Source: Aggregatilinea lenta
Lineage (GTDB): Bacteria > Chloroflexota > Anaerolineae > Aggregatilineales > Aggregatilineaceae
Length of the DNA stretch: 64,000 bases
Direction of reading: 5' to 3'
NCBI RefSeq assembly: GCF_003569045.1
Contig: NZ_BFCB01000003.1
Location: 1,116,001 to 1,180,000, forward strand
Numbering within the stretch: position 1 is the first letter of the stretch; each line of letters starts with the position of its first letter. The translations under genes were made by a program, and so were the position numbers. Below are positions 55,743 to 63,857 of the stretch, piece after piece. The notes under the pieces were generated by a model that was given only the letters and a program-made list of their open reading frames with translations, did no database searches and had not been told where the DNA came from.

Positions 55743-57971
55743 TTAGGCAACGACTTCAAATTCCGCATGGAGCGTCGCCTGCGAGTCGGACCCCACCCAG
55801 ACATCGAAGGGGGCGGCGTCCTGGACCCACTGGCCGAGGCTCGAACTCCAGTACGTGAGCTGGTCCGGGCCAAGCTCGAAAGTGACGGTTTTGGTCTCGC
55901 CGGGCTGGAGCGGCACGCGCTCGAAGCCCTTCAGCTCGCGCATGGGGCGCGAGTCGCTGCCGAACCGCTGGTGGATGTACAACTGCACCACTTCGTCGCC
56001 CGCCACGCTGCCGGTGTTGGTCACGTCGGCGGTGACGGTCAGCGACTCGCCGACCTTCATCTGCGACGCGGAGAGTTTCAGGTTCCCGATTTCGAAGGTG
56101 GTATAGCTCAGGCCAAAGCCGAACGGGTAGAGCGGCGTGGTGGGGCTGTCCCAGTAGCGCGAGCGGTACATGAAGTGATCTTCGGGCTGGTGCGTCAGCG
56201 TGCGTGCGTAGTACAGCGGGGCATGGCCGCCGCTGCGCGGGAACGTCACGGGCAGCTTGCCGCCGGGGTTGGCGTCGCCAAAGAGGATGTCGGCCACCGC
56301 GTGCCCGCCTTCCGTGCCCGGCTCCCACGCTTCGAGGATCGCCGGGACGTGCTCCGCCGCCCAGTTGATGCTGAGCGGACGGCCATTCAGCAGCACCAGC
56401 ACGACCGGCTTACCGAGCGCCACCACGGTTTTGAGCAGCTCTTCCTGCCGCCCCGGCAGGTCGATCGATCCGCGCGAGGCCGCTTCGCCCGCCATGAGAT
56501 CGGTTTCGCCCAGGACCATAATCACCAGATCCGCGCCCTGTGCCGTCTCAACAGCCGTCTGGAAGGCCGCTTCCGCCGCTTCGGGCGTTTGGGCGGGCTT
56601 CTTCTTGCCCGGTTCAAAGTCCTCGAAGAACGACGGGTAGTCGCGCCGGATTTCAGGGCCGGGGGCATAGTCAACGCGCGCGTCGGGCAGTTTGGCGCGG
56701 ATGCCTTCGAGCACGGTCACCGCGGCGGGCTGGTGGCCGAAGACCATCCACGAGCCTTCCGTGGCTTCCATCGAGTCGGCCACCGGGCCGATGACGGCCA
56801 CGTGCTTCAGGTCTTTCGACAGCGGCAGCAGGCCGCCTTCGTTGCGCAGCAGGACCATCGAGCGCTGCGCCGCCTGCCGCGACGCGTCGCGGTGTTCCGG
56901 CAGGGCGACAACCTGATCCAGCAGATCCTCGTCGACGTAGGGGTGCTCGAAGAGACCCATTTGCACCTTGAGGGTGAGAACGGGCCGCACCGCCGCGTCG
57001 ATGATGGCTTCATCAAGTGTGCCATCCTCCACCAGCCCGGCCAGATTCTCCAGATAGGCACCGCTTGCCATGTCCATATCGAGGCCCGCGCTCAGGGCGC
57101 GGAACGCGGCATCACGGTTATCGCGGGCGAAATGCTGAATGACGAGATTGCCGACCGCAAACGCGTCGCTGATCACGAAACCCCGGAAGCCCCACTCGCC
57201 GCGCAGGACCTCGCGCAGCAGCCAGGGATTCCCCGCCGCCGGGACGTTGTTGAGGTCCATGTAGGCGCTCATGAAGGTTCCGACGCCCGCATCCACGGCG
57301 GCTTTGAAGGGCGGGAAGTACACGTTGCGCAGTTGGGCTTCGGGCAGGAAGACCGGGTCGTAGTCGCGCCCGCCGTCTGCCGCGCCGTATCCGGCGAAGT
57401 GCTTGGCACAGGCGATCACGTGATCGGGCGCGCCGGGATAGGGACCCTGGAAGCCGCGCACCTGCGCCGCCGCCATCGCCGCGCCCAGGACGGGGTCTTC
57501 GCCCGCGCCTTCAACGATACGCCCCCAGCGGACGTCGCGGGCGATGTCGAGCATCGGGCCGAAGGTCCAGTGCAAGCCCGCGGCGCGCGCTTCTTTGGCC
57601 GCGACCGCCTGCGCCTGTTCGGCTGTGTCGGGATCCCAGGACGCGGCCATCGCCAGCGGCACGGGGAAGATCGTGCGGTAGCCGTGGATCACGTCCAGGG
57701 CAAAGAGCAGGGGGATCTTCGAGGGGCTTTCTTCGACGGCGATCTTTTGCAGCTCGTTGAACTTTTTGGTGTCGTTGAGCCACAAGACCGACCCGGCACC
57801 ACCGCCGCGAATAACGTCTTCGGGCTTTGGCCCCGGCATAAAATCGGCGCCGCCAATCTGGACGAGCTGGCCGATCTTATCCGCGAGGCTCATCGGCCCC
57901 AGGATCGCTTCGACCCGTGCGGCAACGTCGGCTTGCGATGGAACAGATGTGATGGTCGCTGCATTTCCCAT
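55743..57971 (-). CDS. Glycoside hydrolase family 3 beta-glucosidase-like enzyme
   Basis: A 742-residue three-domain GH3 enzyme. The N-terminal TIM barrel carries KHFAGYGAADGGRDY and the nucleophile D269 in GFVISDAFAV. The alpha/beta sandwich follows (VIMVLGETDLMAGEAASRGSIDLPGRQ), then the C-terminal fibronectin-III-like domain (RELKGFERVPLQPGETKTVTFEL). ATG 57971 is 14 bases from AAGGAG, an unusually long spacing; a start eleven codons earlier would overlap that site. There is no signal peptide, so action is cytoplasmic. Likely substrates are beta-gluco- or xylo-oligosaccharides. Confidence 0.92.
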   Translation of the reverse strand: MGNAATITSVPSQADVAARVEAILGPMSLADKIGQLVQIGGADFMPGPKPEDVIRGGGAGSVLWLNDTKKFNELQKIAVEESPSKIPLLFALDVIHGYRTIFPVPLAMAASWDPDTAEQAQAVAAKEARAAGLHWTFGPMLDIARDVRWGRIVEGAGEDPVLGAAMAAAQVRGFQGPYPGAPDHVIACAKHFAGYGAADGGRDYDPVFLPEAQLRNVYFPPFKAAVDAGVGTFMSAYMDLNNVPAAGNPWLLREVLRGEWGFRGFVISDAFAVGNLVIQHFARDNRDAAFRALSAGLDMDMASGAYLENLAGLVEDGTLDEAIIDAAVRPVLTLKVQMGLFEHPYVDEDLLDQVVALPEHRDASRQAAQRSMVLLRNEGGLLPLSKDLKHVAVIGPVADSMEATEGSWMVFGHQPAAVTVLEGIRAKLPDARVDYAPGPEIRRDYPSFFEDFEPGKKKPAQTPEAAEAAFQTAVETAQGADLVIMVLGETDLMAGEAASRGSIDLPGRQEELLKTVVALGKPVVLVLLNGRPLSINWAAEHVPAILEAWEPGTEGGHAVADILFGDANPGGKLPVTFPRSGGHAPLYYARTLTHQPEDHFMYRSRYWDSPTTPLYPFGFGLSYTTFEIGNLKLSASQMKVGESLTVTADVTNTGSVAGDEVVQLYIHQRFGSDSRPMRELKGFERVPLQPGETKTVTFELGPDQLTYWSSSLGQWVQDAAPFDVWVGSDSQATLHAEFEVVA

Positions 57972-58004
57972 AGTATTCGTAGTGTCTCCTTTTAAGGTAA
58001 CCAA

Positions 58005-58229
58005 TATTCAGAACAGCAATGCTCTGCACCCGAAGCGTCTGATCGCGCTGCCTTAAATTCATGCCCGGGATGCATCTCGTCGAGGCCCTGCGCGACCAGT
58101 ACCGAACAAGCTGCGCCAACCGTGGCCCGGATTCGTTGTATTCCACCCGGAGAAGCGCAAGGGGAGCCTTCGTTCCACCGCGCTGAGAAGGATCAAACAG
58201 GTCCTGATCGATGCGGTCGCGCTCGGCTG
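58005..58229. other. Region between the GH3 gene and the IS remnant
   Basis: No gene seen. It may include further degraded IS sequence; no right inverted end of the element is recognisable. A plus-strand frame (about 58140-58280) reads FVVFHPEKRKGSLRSTALRR, without a start codon or known relatives. Confidence 0.3.
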
Positions 58230-58426
58230 CGCTACCACGCGCAAGCCGTTCAAGACTTCACGCAATGGATAGTTCTGCTGCGGCGCGTCCTCTGTCATCC
58301 AGATCAGATTCAGATATGGAGCGACACAGACCGATTCTGCGTCACGGACATCCGTGGGGAAAGGTTTTCGCTCACTCATTCCCCCATTTTACTTCGGACC
58401 CTGTCAAAAGCGCACACACGCTCTAG
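58230..58426 (-). mobile_element. IS5-family insertion sequence remnant (left end and transposase N-terminus)
   Basis: A minus-strand frame from ATG 58379 reads MSERKPFPTDVRDAESVCVAPYL...EDAPQQNYPLREVLNGLR, close to the N-terminal DUF4096 domain of IS5-type transposases; after ~50 residues the likeness is lost. 47 bp before the ATG the end sequence CTAGAGCGTGTGTGCGC appears, matching the inverted ends of the two MITE-like repeats (GAGCGTGTATGG). CTA at the border fits a TNA target site. The catalytic DDE region is missing, so it is inactive. Confidence 0.68.
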
Positions 58427-59883
58427 GTACCGCGATGACGCGCGAGCAGCGCCCCGGCATCGCCGGCGCGACCGGTGGCGCGCAAGCGCTCGACATACAG
58501 CGGCAGCATGCCTCGGATGTGGAAGGGACCGCCCTCGCGCAGCACGGTCAGCATGGGGTCCACGGCATGGTAGCCGGTTTGCGCCTGCTGCTGGTGCCAC
58601 TCGACCAGCCGCTTCGCCGCCTCGTTGACAAGTTCCGGGTGCTCGCCGGCCAGGTTGACCTGTTCGTGAGGGTCGTTTTCCAGGTCGAACAGCATCACCG
58701 GATCGAGGGCTTTGTAGCCGTCATGATAAACGAACAGGCACATGTACTGCGCGAACCGCACCGCGCGGCTGCATGTCCAGGCTGCCTGGCTGCACACCAG
58801 GCTGTCACGCCCTTGTTCACGGCGCTCGCGGAAAGCTGGCGCAAAGGATGTACCGTTCCAGTTCTCCGGCACCGTGCCCCCGACAAGGTCGATCAGGGTG
58901 GCCGCCCAGTCGAAGTGATAGTGCAGCGCCGTGTCGATCTGCGGCTTATCGGTAATGCCCGGATAGCTGATCAGCAGCGGCACGCGGCACGTCCAGTGAT
59001 CGCCGGTCATGTGATCGCCCCAGACGTTGAGTTCCCCCTGGTTCTCGCCGTGATCCGCGCCGATCACGACGATCGTTTCGTCGAGCACGTTCAGGTCGGC
59101 GAGCGCGTTCAACACGCGCCCGATGTGGCCGTCCACGTAGCGTATGCCGGTGTCGTAGCCGTCAAACCAGCGCTTGACGGCCTCCATAGAGTCGATCTGG
59201 CGCGGCATGCGGGGCAGCGGGATCTCCGGTTCCTCGCTGCCCCAGCCCCAGGGTTCTTGCGTGCTGTGCGGGCCGTACCCGTCCCACAACTGCGCGCGTA
59301 TCTCCTCCGTAGGCCAGTCGGGCGGTGGATCGTCCGCAAAAGGATTGCCGAAGTCGAGCGGTGTGCGGTAGGGCGTGTGTGGGTCCCAGTAGTTGACGTG
59401 CAGGAACCAGTTGTCGCGGTTGCCGTTACGCCGCAGCCACTCCAGCACAATGGGCGTGATGTCGTCCGCGATCTCGCCGCCATATTTACCCGTGTTGTAC
59501 ATCTCGTTGAAGCCCGCGCACCAGTGCCATGCACCGTGCCGCTCCGCAAACGGGCTGACGCTGGCTGTCGTATAGCCCGCCTTTCGCAGGGCCGTCATCC
59601 AGCTCGTCTCCGCAAACGTATCGCGGAAGTCGCGCGAGGCGCCCTCGACAAACGGCTGCGCTGCCGTGCCACCGTGCCCCACGACGCCGGTCTGGAGGCC
59701 AAAGCGCCCGCTCCACAGCGCCGTGCGTGACGGCAGGCAGGGCGCGTCGCTGGTGTAGCAGTTGTCGAACCGCGTGCTGCGCGCCGCGACCGCGTCGATG
59801 TTGGGGCTGGTCTGGCGATGATAGCCATAGCAGCCGAGATGATCCGGGCGCAAGCTGTCGATGTCGATGTATACGATGCGCAA
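58423..59883 (-). CDS. Sulfatase (S1 family, formylglycine type)
   Basis: A 486-residue sulfatase beginning at TTG 59883 (initiating MRIVYIDIDSLRPDHLGCYGY) with GGGAG 7 bases upstream. The metal-binding DIDSLRPDH opening and the modification motif C49-LPSR within APCLPSRTAL are intact; the cysteine would become formylglycine, which needs a maturase encoded elsewhere. Later IGADHGENQGELNVWGDHM holds further metal ligands. No signal peptide is seen, so it would be cytoplasmic. The stop codon TAG lies at the border of the IS remnant, so the natural C-terminus may be lost. It removes sulfate from an imported glycan (inference). Confidence 0.9.
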   Translation of the reverse strand: MRIVYIDIDSLRPDHLGCYGYHRQTSPNIDAVAARSTRFDNCYTSDAPCLPSRTALWSGRFGLQTGVVGHGGTAAQPFVEGASRDFRDTFAETSWMTALRKAGYTTASVSPFAERHGAWHWCAGFNEMYNTGKYGGEIADDITPIVLEWLRRNGNRDNWFLHVNYWDPHTPYRTPLDFGNPFADDPPPDWPTEEIRAQLWDGYGPHSTQEPWGWGSEEPEIPLPRMPRQIDSMEAVKRWFDGYDTGIRYVDGHIGRVLNALADLNVLDETIVVIGADHGENQGELNVWGDHMTGDHWTCRVPLLISYPGITDKPQIDTALHYHFDWAATLIDLVGGTVPENWNGTSFAPAFRERREQGRDSLVCSQAAWTCSRAVRFAQYMCLFVYHDGYKALDPVMLFDLENDPHEQVNLAGEHPELVNEAAKRLVEWHQQQAQTGYHAVDPMLTVLREGGPFHIRGMLPLYVERLRATGRAGDAGALLARHRGT

Positions 59884-59923
59884 GATTGTTCTCCCTGTGG
59901 CGTGTGGACTCACGTCGTTCGTG

Positions 59924-62293
59924 CTATTTGCTCACGACAATGCAAACCGTCTGAACCGTACCGGGCGGGGCGACGGGCAGGACGTCACCGGGCCGCAGGT
60001 CCCCATCCACACGACAGCCCGGCTGCTCATCCCCGACTGCGCGACGCACGGTGATGTCATAGACGGCCCCGCGAAAGGCGCGCTTGATGCGGAATCGCTC
60101 CCAGTCATCAGGCAGATCGGCGCGGACCATCAGGCCGTCGATCTGCGCCGTCACGCCCAGGACGCCTTCCACCAGCGCGCGCAGATACCACGCAGCGGAC
60201 CCGGTGTACCACGTCCATCCGCCCTGGCCGGGAATCTCAGCCTCGGGGCCGGATACGTTGCCGGGCATGACATACGGTTCCGCCAGATAGTGATCGGGCG
60301 ATTGTCCCCGCAGCGGCGGACAGAAGCGACGCCACAGATCGTACGCCGCCTGCGCGCCGTTCAGGGTGCGTTCGGCCAGGACCGCCCAGCAGGCCGCGTG
60401 ACAGTAGACGCCGCCATTTTCGCGGATACCGGGCGCATAGCGGGACAGATAGCCGATTTCGGGGTCCGGCTCCGCATACGCGGGGGCGAGCAGCAGCGGA
60501 CCATAATTCGAATACAGCCGCTTGCGGGCGGCTGCCATCGCTTGCTGCGCGCGGTCGGGTGGAGCGGTGCCCGCGAGTACCGCCCACGTTTGCGCGTTCA
60601 AGAAGATCTGCCCCCCACTGGACTGGCTCGATCCGACCAGCCCGCCGCCGTCCTTTGAGGCCCGCCAATACCACTCGCCGTCCCAGGCGTGCTGGTTGAC
60701 GGCGGCACGCAGCCGCTCCGCTTCGCGCCGAAAGCGCGCCTGCGTTTCCGTATCATCGAGCGGAAGGTCGGCCCAGGCACACAGCAGGAAATGCAAGAAA
60801 TGTCCCATCCAGACGCTTTCGCCGCGCCCAAACGCGCCAACCGCGTTCAGGCCGTCATTCCAATCGCCTTTCAGAATGAGCGGCAGCCCGCGCGCGCTGC
60901 GCCGCCGGAGCGCCACGTCGAAGGCGCGCAGACAGTGATCCTTGAGCGAGGCTGCGCCTGCATCATAAAACGGCATGCTGTCGTCCAGACAGCCCCAGTC
61001 GCCTGTTTCGTACAGGTAGTGCAGCACGACGAACGGCAGCCACAACAGGTCGTCGCTGTAGTCGGAGCGCATGCCCGTTTCGGCCAGTGGATGCCACCAG
61101 TGCAGCACGATGCCATCCTGGAACTGGTGTGCCGCGTGGAGCCGGATCTGGTCGAGGGTTGCTTCAGGGCGTCCCATCAGGAGCCAGACCAGGCTGTCCT
61201 GCAATTGATCCCGAAAGCCGTATGCGCCGCCGGTCTGGTAATACGCGGTGCGGCCCAGCAGACGCCCTACGATGGCCTGATATTGCAGCCAGCCGTTGGC
61301 CATCAGGTTCAACGCCGGATCGGGTGTTTCGATGACCAGCTGATCCAGAATGCCGTCCCATTGATCCCGCACGGATTGCAGCGCCGTGCGGAGAGATTCT
61401 GGCGTTTTGAAGCGCGCGGCCAGCGCGAGCGCCTGTTCCTGGTCGTCGGCAGCGCCCAGCACAAACACGATCTCGCAGGCCTCGCCGGGGGCCAGGGTGA
61501 GATCCAACTGCAGGCTGCCAATGGGGTCGCCCCATCGCCCGGCGTAGTTCCCCAACTGGCCGCGCTGCACGGCGGCGGGGGCGTGCAGGCTGCCGTTGCG
61601 CCCCAGAAAGTCGCGCTTGTCGGCGCTGAACCGAACCGGCGGCAGCGAGGCACTGAGAAAGGCCACGTAGGGCCAGGATCGATTCCAGTGGCTGGCGCTT
61701 TCGGTAGGAAGCTCCCATAGACACTTGGTCGCCAGCAGCGTTCCAGACGCCGCGTGGTAGTGCGTTTCGATAAACGTGCGGTGAAATTCGCGGTGCCAGT
61801 CCGGTGCAGCGCCGAGCAGCCATTCGAGGTAGGTGAACACCTGGAGGTGACGCGGCGTGTCGCCGTGGTTTTCCAGCCGCAGCAGCCACAACTCGCACGA
61901 TGCATCCAGCGGCACAAAGTACGTCACACTGCTGCTCAGGGCTTCGCGCTGGGCTTCGATGACGGAATAGCCCATGCCATGCCGGACGCGATAGCCGTCC
62001 AGGGTTGTGCCGCACGGCTGCCACGTCGGCGACCAAAACGCGCCGCTCTCGGCGTCACGCAGGTAGAGGTACTTGCCCCAATCGTCGCGGATCAGGTCCT
62101 GATCCCAGCGCGTGATGCGATTGAGGCTGGCGTGCGTGCGCCAGCTGTAGCCGCTGCCGGTCTGGGAGAGCACCATGCCATAATCACCATTCGACAGCAC
62201 GTTGATCCAGGGCATCGGCGTGTCCGCCCGCGTAATCACATATTCTTTTCCATCGTCGCTGAAACTGCCGTATCCGTTTGCTAGCTGGCCCAT
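59924..62293 (-). CDS. GH94 glycoside phosphorylase
   Basis: A 789-residue enzyme of the cellobiose/chitobiose phosphorylase family. The N-terminal beta-sandwich opens GQLANGYGSFSDDGKEYVI; the (alpha/alpha)6 barrel holds GGAYGFRDQLQDSL, the catalytic D480 in KGDWNDGLN, and the phosphate-binding TGSAAW. It uses phosphate to cleave a beta-linked disaccharide, giving a sugar 1-phosphate. ATG 62293 follows CGGAGA at 8 bases. Specificity (cellobiose, laminaribiose or chitobiose type) is not clear from the sequence. It is cytoplasmic and saves ATP in a fermentative cell. Confidence 0.9.
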   Translation of the reverse strand: MGQLANGYGSFSDDGKEYVITRADTPMPWINVLSNGDYGMVLSQTGSGYSWRTHASLNRITRWDQDLIRDDWGKYLYLRDAESGAFWSPTWQPCGTTLDGYRVRHGMGYSVIEAQREALSSSVTYFVPLDASCELWLLRLENHGDTPRHLQVFTYLEWLLGAAPDWHREFHRTFIETHYHAASGTLLATKCLWELPTESASHWNRSWPYVAFLSASLPPVRFSADKRDFLGRNGSLHAPAAVQRGQLGNYAGRWGDPIGSLQLDLTLAPGEACEIVFVLGAADDQEQALALAARFKTPESLRTALQSVRDQWDGILDQLVIETPDPALNLMANGWLQYQAIVGRLLGRTAYYQTGGAYGFRDQLQDSLVWLLMGRPEATLDQIRLHAAHQFQDGIVLHWWHPLAETGMRSDYSDDLLWLPFVVLHYLYETGDWGCLDDSMPFYDAGAASLKDHCLRAFDVALRRRSARGLPLILKGDWNDGLNAVGAFGRGESVWMGHFLHFLLCAWADLPLDDTETQARFRREAERLRAAVNQHAWDGEWYWRASKDGGGLVGSSQSSGGQIFLNAQTWAVLAGTAPPDRAQQAMAAARKRLYSNYGPLLLAPAYAEPDPEIGYLSRYAPGIRENGGVYCHAACWAVLAERTLNGAQAAYDLWRRFCPPLRGQSPDHYLAEPYVMPGNVSGPEAEIPGQGGWTWYTGSAAWYLRALVEGVLGVTAQIDGLMVRADLPDDWERFRIKRAFRGAVYDITVRRAVGDEQPGCRVDGDLRPGDVLPVAPPGTVQTVCIVVSK

Positions 62294-62347
62294 GTGCCTG
62301 TCTCCGGGGTGTGTGTGATGGAGGGGCAATCTCATGCGTTCGCGTAA

Positions 62348-62362
62348 TGAGCGCTCCGCTCA
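62348..62362 (-). promoter_or_regulatory. Inverted repeat upstream of the GH94 gene
   Basis: TGAGCG-ctc-CGCTCA, with 6-base perfect arms, 55 bp before the GH94 start codon. It also contains the GAGCGCTC core seen in the operator of the LacI gene at 51 kb. It could be a LacI-type operator, but the match is short. Confidence 0.35.
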
Positions 62363-62427
62363 ATTATTGTTCGTCGGAGTGCCGGGTTGGTCCACGTGAT
62401 CCCGTTTGGGACGGGGCGCTGTGCGCG

Positions 62428-63009
62428 CTAACCGGCCTCCGGGTTTTGCTGGAGCCGCCCCAGATCTTGCCGGGCGCGCTCGATAAGCGCCGTCTCCTGC
62501 GGGAAAAGGTCCGGGAACGATTCGTAAATGTCTTCGGCGTCGCGGAACTGGCCGTCTTCCTCGTAAAGCTCGCCGAGGCGCAGGTAGATCATGCCCAGGT
62601 ACGGGTTGCTTCGTCCGATATTTTCCTGGACAAACTGCTCGGCCTCGTCGATCGTGAGCCGGTCATAGACAATTTCGTCAATTGCTTTCTGGGCGCGCTC
62701 GGCGTCGTCCGGCACCGGAAAGGCCCGATCGTTGCTCCAGATGCGCTGAACGTAGGTATAGCCGCCGTGCTGGACGTACTGCCCCTCGGCGTCGTCGTAG
62801 GTTTCATAGCCCAGCAGCGCATCCAGGTAGCGCCCATCCGCATAGCTGGCATTGGCGTCTTCCATGTAGGTGGACGACAGCCGGTAGGCGTCCCACCACG
62901 CCAGGACATAGGTAAACACGAAGACCAGGATCGCGCCTGCGATCAGGATCAGGCTGCGGGAGGGCTTGAAGGAATGGGCTGGGGCTTGTGTTTGGGTTTG
63001 GGCAGCCAT
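62428..63009 (-). CDS. Membrane-anchored TPR-like protein in a transporter operon
   Basis: A 193-residue protein with a cytoplasmic N-tail, one membrane segment (residues 19-38, LILIAGAILVFVFTYVLAWW) and an external helical domain. The latter has repeated A/G-xx-Y patterns (NASYADGRYLDALLGYETY; YLGMIYLRLGELYEEDGQFRDAEDIYESF) that look like tetratricopeptide repeats. It follows the MalG gene by only 4 bp, so it is part of the transporter operon. I do not know this protein from characterised sugar importers. It could help assembly or present the binding protein. Confidence 0.75.
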   Translation of the reverse strand: MAAQTQTQAPAHSFKPSRSLILIAGAILVFVFTYVLAWWDAYRLSSTYMEDANASYADGRYLDALLGYETYDDAEGQYVQHGGYTYVQRIWSNDRAFPVPDDAERAQKAIDEIVYDRLTIDEAEQFVQENIGRSNPYLGMIYLRLGELYEEDGQFRDAEDIYESFPDLFPQETALIERARQDLGRLQQNPEAG

Positions 63010-63013
63010 AATG

Positions 63014-63847
63014 TCACTTGCTCAACGATACGTTGGCGAACGCTTTGACGAACTGTTCTTGAATGAAGAAGTACACCACCACGATCGGTACGATGATCAT
63101 CGTGGTCAGCGCCCAGATTTGCTCCGAGTTCTCGCCCGGCACGGTGCCCTTGAACTGGAGCAGGCCGAGCTGCAGCGTCCAGCGGTCGGGGCGGTTGAGG
63201 TAGAGCAGAGGACCAAAAAAATCGTTCCAGCTTCCCATGAACGTCAGGATGGCCACGGTGGCCAGCGCTGGGCGGGCGAGCGGCAGAATCATGCGCAAAA
63301 AGATCGTGATCTCGCCCGCGCCATCGATTCGGGCCGCTTCCACCAGCTCGTCGGGAATGCCCAGCATGAACTGGCGTACGAGGAAAATATTGAAGACCGA
63401 GATCGCGGACGGGATGATCAGCGCCTCGTAATGCCCCACCCAGCCGATCCGGTAAATGAACACGTAGGTGGGGATCAGAAACAACACGCTGGGAATCATC
63501 ATTGTCAGCAACATGAAGCCAAAGATGCGGCCTCTCCCCGGAAAAGGAATTTTCGCGAAGGCATACCCGGCCAGCGCACTGAGCAGCGTGTTGAGGAAGG
63601 TGATCGAGATACCCAGGATCAGCGAGTTTTTGAACAGCAGCAGTACGTTCAGCTCGTCAAAGACGCCCGTGTAGCCGTCCAGCGTGATCTCCGACGGCAG
63701 CGAAGATGGCGCGTGCAGGATCTCGCGTCCCGGTTTGAGAGAGTTGTTGACTGCGAAGAAGAACGGGTACACGACGACGATCGCGCCCAGAGTCAGCGCG
63801 AGGTACGTTGCCAGCAGTGAGAGTGAGTCGCGCCTGAAGATCTTCAT
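63014..63847 (-). CDS. Carbohydrate ABC transporter permease, MalG type
   Basis: A 277-residue membrane protein with six hydrophobic stretches. Coupling loop: ELVEAARIDGAGEITIFLRMILPLARPALATVA (EAARIDGAG, ILPLARPALAT) near residues 180-205. The N-terminal helix is YLALTLGAIVVVYPFFFAVNNSL and the C-terminus is FVKAFANVSLSK. GAGAGG precedes ATG 63847. It pairs with the partial MalF gene 10 bp upstream. Confidence 0.92.
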   Translation of the reverse strand: MKIFRRDSLSLLATYLALTLGAIVVVYPFFFAVNNSLKPGREILHAPSSLPSEITLDGYTGVFDELNVLLLFKNSLILGISITFLNTLLSALAGYAFAKIPFPGRGRIFGFMLLTMMIPSVLFLIPTYVFIYRIGWVGHYEALIIPSAISVFNIFLVRQFMLGIPDELVEAARIDGAGEITIFLRMILPLARPALATVAILTFMGSWNDFFGPLLYLNRPDRWTLQLGLLQFKGTVPGENSEQIWALTTMIIVPIVVVYFFIQEQFVKAFANVSLSK

Positions 63848-63857
63848 TGCATGCCTC

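Noticed and set aside
55767-57995. A 742-codon open frame antisense to the GH3 gene
   Set aside because: It mirrors the GH3 gene in high-GC DNA, is Arg/Gly/His/Val-rich and has no recognisable domain. The GH3 frame has intact catalytic motifs.
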